Below, one piece after another: positions 16,652 to 23,786 of a DNA stretch of 64,000 nt; positions within the stretch are counted from its first letter, which is position 1, and each line of letters begins with the position of its first letter. The DNA comes from Seramator thermalis (GTDB lineage: Bacteria; Bacteroidota; Bacteroidia; Bacteroidales; Dysgonomonadaceae). The notes below the pieces were generated by a model. That model was not told where the DNA came from. It worked only from the letters and a program-made list of their open reading frames with translations, and did not search any database. The stretch lies in contig NZ_RXHS01000008.1 of NCBI RefSeq assembly GCF_004138125.1, forward strand, positions 62,001-126,000. Direction: 5' to 3'. The position numbers were made by a program, and so were the translations under genes.

Positions 16652-18613
16652 ATGAAAGAGATAGAGCAACTGATAGAAATATCGCAATTTTATGGCCGAG
16701 ACAGTCGGTATGTGATTGCAGGGGGAGGAAATACTTCATATAAAAATGCCGATCGAATTTGGGTAAAAGCAAGTGGTGCGTCGTTGGCAACCATTACCGA
16801 AGAAGGATTTGCCGTGCTCGACAGGACAAAGCTTCGTCCGATGTCCGAAAAGAAATACAGCGACGATGTCGCGCAGCGCGAGGAAGAGGTGAAAAACGAT
16901 CTGGCTGCCGCAACGCTTACCAAAGATAAGCGTCCGTCGGTAGAAACTTCGATGCACAACATCATCGAATACGCTTTCGTAGTGCATTTGCATCCCACGC
17001 TCGTTAATGCGCTGATGTGTTCGAAACAAGCCGAATCCGGTCTGAAAAAGCTTTTCGGCGAAAAAGCGCTTTATGTGGAATATACCGATCCGGGTTACGT
17101 GTTGTTTAAAAAAGTAGAAGAAAAAATCAAAGCGTTTCGTGCTGCCTACAACGAAGAACCCCATGTCATCTGGTTGCAAAATCACGGAATATTTGTGGCT
17201 GCCGATGCCATCGAAGAAATCGGGAATATTTATTCCGATATTTTCGGCACACTCGAAAAATCGGTACAAAAATCGCTTCCTTCGGACGAAACGCTCCCGA
17301 GCCGAGATGTAGAGAAGGTGATTCCTGCTGTCAGGATGATGCTTTCGTCCAACGGACTGAAAACCCTGAAAGTCCGCAACAATGCACTCATTGAATTTTT
17401 CTCGGAGAACGTCGAAAACCGGCAACTGATTGTAAAACCTTTCACTCCTGACGAAATTGTGTATGGCAAATCGAATTATTTGTTCTTCGACAGCGATTCG
17501 GAAGAAACTTTACTTCGAGAAGCAGGGGGAAAAATCCCGTTTTTTATTGAAAAATATGGCTATCATCCGCATGTTTTGCTGATGAAGGGAATCGGACTTA
17601 TTGCCGCCGGCCTCAATGCCCGGCAGTGTGAAACCATCCTCGACGTGTTTGAAGATGCCATGAAAGTGGCTTATCTTTCGCAATCGTTTGGTGGAGCACA
17701 TCCCATGACGCAGACTCAAATCGATTTCATCGATCATTGGGAAGTCGAAAATTACCGTCGAAGTGTGTCAACCGCAACATCGAACGGTCGCGCCGAAAAC
17801 AAAACCATCGTGATTACGGGTGCGGCGCAAGGCTTTGGCGAAGGCATCGCTCGTTGTCTGGTGAAAGAAGGTGCCAATATTGTGGTAGCCGATTTGAACG
17901 AAGAGACAGGTCAAAAAACAGCCGGCGAATTAAATACGCTTTGTAACGGCAATCGGGTCGTTTTCGTAAAAACGGATGTAACGAATATTTCAAGTCTCGA
18001 ACGTTTGGTACAGGATGCAGTTTGCAGTTTTGGCGCCATCGACTGCTACATCAGCAATGCGGGGGTATTGCGTGCAGGGAGTCTCGACGAAATGTCGCCC
18101 GAAACGTTCGATTTTGTTACCCGAATCAATTATTACGGATATTTTTATGGCGTAAAGGTCGTGAGCCGCATCCTGAAATTGCAAACTCGGTTTGCACCAA
18201 AAGATTATTATGCCGACATTATCCAAATCAATTCCAAATCGGGATTAAGAGGCAGCAAAGCCAATTTTGCTTATGCCGGTGGCAAATTCGGAGGAATCGG
18301 CCTTACACAGTCGTTTGCTCTCGAACTGGCGCCGTTCCGCATCAAGGTCAACAGTATTTGTCCGGGCAATTTTTACGAGGGTCCGCTTTGGAGCAATCCC
18401 GAAAATGGGTTATTTCTGCAATATCTCAAGGCAGGCAAAGTTCCCGGCGCAAAAACTATCGAAGATGTTCGCCAATATTACCTCTCACAAGTTCCCATGA
18501 AAAAAGGGTGCACGCCGGCCGATGTTACCAGAGGTGTACTGTATTTGATGGAGCAGTGTGGAGAAACGGGGCAGGCACTTCCGATCACGGGAGGGCAGGT
18601 GATGTTGTCTTAG
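16652..18613 (+). CDS. Bifunctional class II aldolase / short-chain dehydrogenase (RhaEW-like)
   Basis: The 653-residue fusion has an N-terminal class II aldolase domain with AGGGNTSYK, Glu98, zinc ligands His112/His114 (VVHLHP) and His178 (QNHGIFV). A C-terminal SDR domain starts near residue 385 with VITGAAQGFGEG, SNAG and the catalytic YAGGK. RhaEW and YuxG proteins with this layout split rhamnulose 1-phosphate into DHAP and lactaldehyde and oxidize the aldehyde. Because rhaB-rhaI-rhaT nearby has no aldolase, this gene may supply that step; other 1-phosphoketoses are possible. It is slightly shorter than typical RhaEW, so the assignment is tentative while the domains are certain. Confidence 0.85.
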   Translation: MKEIEQLIEISQFYGRDSRYVIAGGGNTSYKNADRIWVKASGASLATITEEGFAVLDRTKLRPMSEKKYSDDVAQREEEVKNDLAAATLTKDKRPSVETSMHNIIEYAFVVHLHPTLVNALMCSKQAESGLKKLFGEKALYVEYTDPGYVLFKKVEEKIKAFRAAYNEEPHVIWLQNHGIFVAADAIEEIGNIYSDIFGTLEKSVQKSLPSDETLPSRDVEKVIPAVRMMLSSNGLKTLKVRNNALIEFFSENVENRQLIVKPFTPDEIVYGKSNYLFFDSDSEETLLREAGGKIPFFIEKYGYHPHVLLMKGIGLIAAGLNARQCETILDVFEDAMKVAYLSQSFGGAHPMTQTQIDFIDHWEVENYRRSVSTATSNGRAENKTIVITGAAQGFGEGIARCLVKEGANIVVADLNEETGQKTAGELNTLCNGNRVVFVKTDVTNISSLERLVQDAVCSFGAIDCYISNAGVLRAGSLDEMSPETFDFVTRINYYGYFYGVKVVSRILKLQTRFAPKDYYADIIQINSKSGLRGSKANFAYAGGKFGGIGLTQSFALELAPFRIKVNSICPGNFYEGPLWSNPENGLFLQYLKAGKVPGAKTIEDVRQYYLSQVPMKKGCTPADVTRGVLYLMEQCGETGQALPITGGQVMLS

Positions 18614-18639
18614 ACAGCAGTATCAAGACGCAAGATTCA

Positions 18640-18650
18640 AGAACCAAGAG
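18640..18650 (+). repeat. Left complementary arm of four-helix-bundle unit 2
   Basis: AGAACCAAGAG here is the exact reverse complement of 20135-20145. It is preceded by CAAGA words from 18624 and lies 10 bases before the four-helix-bundle start. Confidence 0.6.
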
Positions 18651-18938
18651 AAAATTGAAATGCATAATTTTAAGAAATTGGATATTGGGAATAAATCGGT
18701 GGCTTTTGTCTCTGATATCTACCGACTTGTGAATACGTTTCCCCAAACGGAACGTTTCGGACCGGTTTCGCAAATGCAAAGAGCTGCAGTCTCTATTCCT
18801 ACCAATATTGCCGAAGGTTCGGCGAAGTCCGGCAATAAAGATTTTGCCCAATTTCTCGAAATATCACTTGGTTCAACATTTGAATTGGAGACAGAATTAA
18901 TTGTATCGCTAAATCTTTCATATAAAGATAAATATAAT

Positions 18939-20000
18939 GCGAATCAGTATTTAAAAAATTAGATAAATGAAAGCGATGGCAATTTTGCCCATCGTATGAA
19001 CAAGTAAACCTTTAGTGGATCTTACTTTTTGTGCTCTTTGAATAGTTGTTTTTTCATTCAACCAGTTGAAGAATGACTCTATGGGTTGCCTGATTTTGGA
19101 AACAGCCGTAGAGAACAAGTCGTTATAAGCTTTTTGGCGCTGCTTTTCCTGTTCGGATTGTCCCTTAATTGCCTTGACAGGAGTATACATTTCAATATTC
19201 TGTTTTTGTTTTTTATCATCGTTGAAGTATTCAAAATCGGAGTATATCTTGTCTCCAAAAATTACGGTATCGGAGATATAATCACCCCAGGCCTGTTTAA
19301 AAACCGTCAGATCATTATCTTCGGCAAGAGTGACCATCAAGGATTTCGGAAAGGGGATTGTTCCCTCCCTGCGCAGGGTCAGCGCATGAAGTTTCAACCC
19401 GTAACAATACATGTTCTTTGTTGAGCAATATCCCTTGGCGGTTATTTCCCGGGCCACTTTTCCTTGCCTGTTCCTACCCGCACAAGTTATTATGGGAAGG
19501 GAATCGACAAGGGATATGCCCTTATTGCAATCAGCCGGCATGAATGAAGATATCAATCTGGTGGATAATACCCGAAAGGCTTCATTAAGACGGTTTAACC
19601 TGAGATTAAAGGTCCGGTATGAAGGTAATTTGGGAAACCATGAGGAAAGATATTCTGATGCAAAATTGTATATATCCTTGATCCGGAAATACTTTTGACA
19701 GTGTCCTGCAAACAGGTAAATTGTCATTATTTCCTGGTCTGTGAAAGCGGGATTGGAATTATTGCTGTATCTTTGGCAATAATATTTCAATTCCTCGTCG
19801 TATAAATCACATATATACATATAAATCTGTATCAGTTTAAACTCTTTCTCGCTGGGAATCATACTTGAAAAATAATGGGTTTTATTCTTCTAAGTTAATG
19901 ATTCTCAGCGGATTGAGCAAATATTCAGCGCATTTATTTTATTGATTTTAAATACTTTAACTACATAAACTCGCAATCAGTTTCAACTACTGATTCGCAT
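18939..20000 (-). mobile_element. IS982-family insertion sequence with 7-bp target duplication
   Basis: GCGAATCAGTA at the left end and its complement at 19988-19998 are terminal inverted repeats, extending imperfectly to about 18 bp. ATATAAT flanks the element at 18932-18938 and 20001-20007. One transposase gene on the minus strand fills most of it. The region 19863-20000 between gene and right end holds nothing else. Confidence 0.82.
18951..19862 (-). CDS. IS982-family transposase
   Basis: The 303-residue DDE transposase shows the IS982 pattern: an N-terminal helical part with TDQEIMTIYLFAGHC, then SLVDSLPIITCAGRN, the conserved KGYCSTKNMYCYGLKLHALT, FGDKIYSDFEY and the C-terminal RQPIESFFNWLNEKT with its catalytic Glu. 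It is intact, so the element may be mobile. It is transcribed against the surrounding cluster and interrupts a four-helix-bundle gene. Confidence 0.9.
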   Translation of the reverse strand: MIPSEKEFKLIQIYMYICDLYDEELKYYCQRYSNNSNPAFTDQEIMTIYLFAGHCQKYFRIKDIYNFASEYLSSWFPKLPSYRTFNLRLNRLNEAFRVLSTRLISSFMPADCNKGISLVDSLPIITCAGRNRQGKVAREITAKGYCSTKNMYCYGLKLHALTLRREGTIPFPKSLMVTLAEDNDLTVFKQAWGDYISDTVIFGDKIYSDFEYFNDDKKQKQNIEMYTPVKAIKGQSEQEKQRQKAYNDLFSTAVSKIRQPIESFFNWLNEKTTIQRAQKVRSTKGLLVHTMGKIAIAFIYLIF

Positions 20001-20117
20001 ATATAATTATTTAGAAGAAAAATTGAGTGAATTTCAAAAAATGAGTATTGGTTTTAAGGAAAAATTAAATTAAATAAAAATCCGGGAATCTAAAGAAAAG
20101 AAGTTTGGTTAATGTCT

Positions 20118-20145
20118 TGACTCTTGACTCTTGACTCTTGGTTCT
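20118..20145 (+). repeat. Right word array of four-helix-bundle unit 2
   Basis: GACTCTT words in tandem end in CTCTTGGTTCT (20135-20145), the exact complement of the left arm. The array overlaps the false upstream start of the zinc dehydrogenase, supporting its start at 20152. Confidence 0.6.
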
Positions 20146-20151
20146 GAAAAT

Positions 20152-21438
20152 ATGAAAACAAAAGCAGTCAGATTATACGGCAAAAAAGATCTTCGTCTCG
20201 AAGAGTTTGAATTGCCCGAAATCAAGGATGACGAAATCCTGGCCAAAGTAGTTTCCGATTCCTTGTGTATGTCGTCATACAAGGCTTCTTCACAGGGAGC
20301 CGATCACAAAAGAGTTCCGAAAGATGTTGCCGATAATCCGGTGATCATCGGACATGAATTTGCAGGAGAATTATTGGAAGTAGGCGCGAAATGGGCACAC
20401 AAATTCAAACCCGGCGACAAGTTTTCGATACAGCCCGCACTGTATTACGAAAATGGACCTGTAGGTATTTTGAGTGCTCCCGGCTACAGTTACAAATATA
20501 TTGGCGGTGATGCCACCTACGTCGTCATTCCCAACGAAGTGATGGAGAAAGATTGTCTGCTCGCTTTTCACGGCGAAGGATTCTACCCCGCTTCGTTGTC
20601 CGAACCGCTTTCATGTGTCATAGGGGCAATGCATGCCAACTATCATACGACGCCGGGAAGTTACGTGCACAAAATGGAAATTGTGGATGGCGGCAAAATG
20701 GCTATTCTGGCCGGAGTAGGGCCGATGGGACTGGCCGCCATCAACTATGTGCTCCATCGCGAAGATCGCAAACCCGCATTGCTTGTGGTTACCGACGTCA
20801 ATCAGGTACGCCTCGACAGGGCTGCATCCATTTATACCGTCGAATTTGCCGCTTCACGGGGTATCGATTTGCGTTATGTCAACACCGGTGCGTTGGAAAA
20901 TCCCGTTGAGGAATTGCGAGCGATTAGTGGTGGAACTGGGTTCAATGATGTATTTGTGTTTGCACCCGTGCGGCCGGTAGTGGAACAAGGCGATGCCATT
21001 CTCTCATTTGACGGATGTCTCAATTTTTTTGCCGGTCCGAGCGATCCCAGTTTCAGCGCAATGTTCAATTTCTACAACGTGCATTACGCCTATACACATA
21101 TCGTGGGAACGAGTGGTGGAAACAACGACGATATGGTAGAAGCTTTGGACATTATGAGCCGAGGTCTCGATCCGGCCGGCTTGGTTACGCACATCGGGGG
21201 ATTAAATGCTGTGCCCGAAGCTACAAATCACCTGCCTGAAATTCCGGGAGGGAAAAAATTGATTTATACGCACATCGAAATGCCGCTTACGGCCATCGAC
21301 GATTTTGCCGAATTGGGTAAAACCGATTCTTTCTTCAAAAGTCTGGCAGAAATCTGCAAGCGCCATAAAGGTTTGTGGAGCGTTGAAGCGGAGACGTTTC
21401 TGTTGAACAATCATCCGTCGTTACAAAATTCAAAATAA
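20152..21438 (+). CDS. Zinc-dependent medium-chain dehydrogenase (SorE/YggP-like)
   Basis: The protein has 428 residues from the ATG at 20152; an open frame from 20131 lies in the word-repeat array and is rejected. It begins MKTKAVRLYGKKDLRLEEFE, has the zinc-site segment NPVIIGHEFAGELLEVG, and a Rossmann segment ILAGVGPMGLAAINYVL near residue 190. The sequence resembles L-sorbose-1-phosphate reductase SorE and E. coli YggP more than simple alcohol dehydrogenases. It probably interconverts a ketose 1-phosphate and a polyol phosphate. The tandem aldolase gene follows after 7 bases, so the two form one operon. Confidence 0.85.
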   Translation: MKTKAVRLYGKKDLRLEEFELPEIKDDEILAKVVSDSLCMSSYKASSQGADHKRVPKDVADNPVIIGHEFAGELLEVGAKWAHKFKPGDKFSIQPALYYENGPVGILSAPGYSYKYIGGDATYVVIPNEVMEKDCLLAFHGEGFYPASLSEPLSCVIGAMHANYHTTPGSYVHKMEIVDGGKMAILAGVGPMGLAAINYVLHREDRKPALLVVTDVNQVRLDRAASIYTVEFAASRGIDLRYVNTGALENPVEELRAISGGTGFNDVFVFAPVRPVVEQGDAILSFDGCLNFFAGPSDPSFSAMFNFYNVHYAYTHIVGTSGGNNDDMVEALDIMSRGLDPAGLVTHIGGLNAVPEATNHLPEIPGGKKLIYTHIEMPLTAIDDFAELGKTDSFFKSLAEICKRHKGLWSVEAETFLLNNHPSLQNSK

Positions 21439-21445
21439 TTTTTCA

Positions 21446-22744
21446 ATGAAACAATTGAACGTTAACCTGATGCATCCCGTGGAGCAAATCTGCGTGATCA
21501 TCGGACGTATTTATCGGAGTGGAATGACCACCACTTCAGGTGGAAATATTTCCATCCGCGACGAAAATGGCGATATCTGGATTACTCCTTCCGGCGTCGA
21601 TAAGGGAAATTTGACCACCAAGGACATTATGTGTGTGAAAAAAGATGGAACTGTGATCGGACCTCACAAACCCTCGTCGGAATATCCGTTTCATAAAGCG
21701 ATTTACGAAGCACGTCCCGAACTGACGGCCATCATCCATGCACATCCGCCTGCATTGGTGGCATTCAGCATTGCACACGTAGTGCCCGACACCAAGATTG
21801 TTCCCCAAGCCCATAATATTTGCGGCGACATTGGATTTGCACCTTATGGTTGTCCGGGAAGTGAAGACTTGGGACGAAAAATTGCAAATGAATTTCGAGA
21901 CACACGTTTCAAGGCAGTGATTATGGAAAATCATGGCGTTGTATTGGGTGGAACGAACATGATGGATGCCTATCAACGTTTCGAAACACTCGAGTTCTGT
22001 TGCCGAACGATTCTGAATGCAAAACGTCTTGGCGGGGTCAATTATCTGACAGACGAGGATGTGTCGCGATACTCTGAACATATTCCGGTCAACGTACCTC
22101 ATTTCATGGATATTAATTATCCGTCGGACGAACGAGCCATACGTACCGAAATGGTAAATATTATCCGCAGGGCGTGCGATCAGCAGTTGATGATTTCTAC
22201 CTATGGAACGGTTTCCGTTCGTTGGCGAGGAGACGATTTTCTGATTACTCCGCGTGATGTGGCACGTTGGGATATCATGCCCGAAGATATTGTTCAGATA
22301 AAGAACGGAATGGCCGAGGCGGGCAAGACTCCCAGTCGTGCAGTAGCATTGCATCAGCGCATTTTTCAACTCAATCCGCACATCAACTCCATTATCTGCA
22401 CCCAGCCTGTCAATCTGATGGCGCATGCGGTAAGTGGAACCAAATTCGATGTCAGAACCATTCCCGAAAGTTGGATTTTTCTTCAGGATGTTCCTTCGAT
22501 TCCTTTCGGATTACTTTACAACGAAATTGACAAGGTTGCCGAAATGTTCAATCACCATCGGGTAATCCTGGTCGAAAATGACAGTGTTTTCGTAACCGGA
22601 GACAAACTCCTGAATACTTTCGATTATCTTGAAGTGGCCGAATTTTCGGCAAATTCGCTTGTGATGGCTAATGCAATCGGCGAATTGAAACCGATCGGAG
22701 ACGAGGAAATCGAAGAGCTTCGTGTGGCTTTCAACGTGAAGTAA
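21446..22744 (+). CDS. Tandem class II aldolase/adducin-domain protein
   Basis: The 432-residue protein contains two class II aldolase domains. Domain 1 (about 8-210) keeps the catalytic set: SGGNISIR, Glu79, His98/His100 (IIHAHPPAL) and His163 (ENHGVVLGG). Domain 2 (about 225-425) has STYGTVSVRWRGDDFLITP but CTQP where the zinc ligands should be, and VENDSV for ENHG, so it has lost the metal site and is likely structural or regulatory. Related enzymes cleave sugar 1-phosphates such as fuculose 1-phosphate. It is transcribed with the SorE-like gene and followed by a terminator. Confidence 0.85.
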   Translation: MKQLNVNLMHPVEQICVIIGRIYRSGMTTTSGGNISIRDENGDIWITPSGVDKGNLTTKDIMCVKKDGTVIGPHKPSSEYPFHKAIYEARPELTAIIHAHPPALVAFSIAHVVPDTKIVPQAHNICGDIGFAPYGCPGSEDLGRKIANEFRDTRFKAVIMENHGVVLGGTNMMDAYQRFETLEFCCRTILNAKRLGGVNYLTDEDVSRYSEHIPVNVPHFMDINYPSDERAIRTEMVNIIRRACDQQLMISTYGTVSVRWRGDDFLITPRDVARWDIMPEDIVQIKNGMAEAGKTPSRAVALHQRIFQLNPHINSIICTQPVNLMAHAVSGTKFDVRTIPESWIFLQDVPSIPFGLLYNEIDKVAEMFNHHRVILVENDSVFVTGDKLLNTFDYLEVAEFSANSLVMANAIGELKPIGDEEIEELRVAFNVK

Positions 22745-22766
22745 GTGGTATTGAATCCTTATATTC

Positions 22767-22804
22767 AAAAACGTTCGATAAAACCATTTTTTCGGACGTT
22801 TTTT
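22767..22804 (+). terminator. Terminator after the aldolase gene
   Basis: AAAAACGTTCGA pairs with TCGGACGTTTTT (one G-T wobble) around a short loop and is followed by a run of T. It ends the aldolase transcript just before the lplA promoter. Confidence 0.7.
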
Positions 22805-22805
22805 C

Positions 22806-22813
22806 TATTTTTG
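22806..22813 (+). promoter_or_regulatory. Bacteroidota -7 box for lplA
   Basis: TATTTTTG matches TAnnTTTG and ends only 5 bases before the lplA ATG. The transcript would be leaderless or nearly so. Confidence 0.5.
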
Positions 22814-22818
22814 CAACT

Positions 22819-23547
22819 ATGAAAGTCATTTTTTCTCCATCCAATAATCCGTCATTTAATCTTGCCGCCGAACAGTATCTTCTGACAGAAAATGAAGGAG
22901 ATTTTGCGTTGCTTTATGTGGATGAACCCAGCGTGATTATCGGGTTGAATCAAGCAGTTATCAATGAAGTGGATATGGATTTCTGCATCGAGAACGGAAT
23001 TCGTGTTTTTCGACGTTTGTCCGGTGGTGGGGCAGTTTTTCATGATGAGGGCAATCTTAATTATTGTTTTATATCGGACAAGACAGAGCATCCTCTGGGT
23101 ACGGATTTTTTAACCCCGATTATCGAAGTGCTTGCATCGATGCATCTGCCTGTAACATTGGGAAAGCGAAGAGACCTTTGGATGGAGGGTTTTAAGGTTT
23201 CGGGTACGGCATCGCATGTTTCAAAGAATCGTGAGTTGCATCACGGAACGTTACTTTACGATACCGATTTGGCAATGTTGCAGCGGGTTTTGTCTCCTTC
23301 ACATCCCAACTTTATCGCGAAAGCATCAAAATCTGTGCCCAGCCCTGTCAAGAATCTTCGATCTTATCTTCTCAAAAACGGCTTTTCGGCGCCTCCGGCG
23401 AATGATTTTTTTGCAATCTTTTCGCAAAAACTGTTAGCCTGTTTCGGTTTGGATGCTCTTTCGTCGTTAACCAAAGAAGACATAGCTCGAATCGAGGCGA
23501 TTCGAGTCGAAAAATTTGTTCGTCGAGAATGGAATTACCGAATGTGA
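22819..23547 (+). CDS. lplA: Lipoate-protein ligase A
   Basis: The 242-residue enzyme attaches lipoate to E2 lipoyl domains. The LplA/BirA-fold motif RRLSGGGAVFHDEGNLN is near residue 70. The catalytic lysine segment GFKVSGTASH is near residue 131, followed by HHGTLLYDTD. The length is that of the catalytic domain without the large accessory domain, which is common in Bacteroidota. Lying right after the dehydrogenase cluster, it probably lipoylates the E2 at 6480 (Lys42), though it has its own promoter. A truncated hemG copy converges on it 8 bases downstream. Confidence 0.93.
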   Translation: MKVIFSPSNNPSFNLAAEQYLLTENEGDFALLYVDEPSVIIGLNQAVINEVDMDFCIENGIRVFRRLSGGGAVFHDEGNLNYCFISDKTEHPLGTDFLTPIIEVLASMHLPVTLGKRRDLWMEGFKVSGTASHVSKNRELHHGTLLYDTDLAMLQRVLSPSHPNFIAKASKSVPSPVKNLRSYLLKNGFSAPPANDFFAIFSQKLLACFGLDALSSLTKEDIARIEAIRVEKFVRREWNYRM

Positions 23548-23554
23548 AAGACTT

Positions 23555-23786
23555 TTACTTCAAAACTTCTTTTCCTAGCAATGTTCCCTGCAAAATGCGC
23601 TGCCCCATTCCGATGCCGTCACGCAGATTGCCGGCGATGTGCAATCCTTTGTATTGCTTTTCGATGTTGAAAAATTGCATTCTGAAATCACAGGAGTACC
23701 GCTTGGGAATTCTCCAACCCAAATAGATTTGGGGAGTAATCGTTGCCTGAATTTCTTTCTCGGGATCAACTTTGTTAAACAATTCA
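23555..23786 (-). pseudogene. Truncated hemG 3' end (second copy)
   Basis: Reading the minus strand, the last 35 residues (EKQYKGLHIAGNLRDGIGMG and on to LLGKEVLK) are the same as the C-terminus of hemG at 38984. The first 108 bases are 107/108 identical to that copy. Upstream of 23664 the sequence diverges abruptly, though RIPKRY still aligns loosely with the hemG AIPQYE region. The fragment is cut by the inverted repeat of the IS1634 remnant at 23787. It has no start and is not functional. It is the left copy of the direct repeat that bounds the mannan island. Confidence 0.8.
23557..23664. repeat. Left copy of 108-bp direct repeat (hemG 3' end)
   Basis: Identical to 38986-39093 except T/C at 23576/39005. 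Homology begins at the last base of the hemG stop codon and ends sharply at 23664. The two copies are 15,429 bases apart in the same orientation. Confidence 0.9.

Larger units (their letters stand above)
18660..20073 (+). pseudogene. Four-helix-bundle protein (S23/IVS type), unit 2, split by IS982
   Basis: The 5' part (18660-18938, 93 codons) carries the family signature (MQRAAVSIPTNIAEGSAKSG, ELETELIVSL). The 3' part resumes after the IS at 20008 (YLEEKLSEFQKMSIGFKEKLN, stop 20071-20073). Removing the IS and one copy of the 7-bp duplication ATATAAT rejoins the reading frame into a 114-residue protein of normal family length. The insertion is therefore clean and probably recent. The unit sits between two metabolic genes, as unit 1 does, and its outer flanks are complementary (18640-18650 with 20135-20145). 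Confidence 0.85.

Noticed and set aside
20131-20151. Upstream start of the zinc dehydrogenase
   Set aside because: The seven extra codons come from the TCTTGACT word array and begin with TTG; homology starts at the ATG at 20152.
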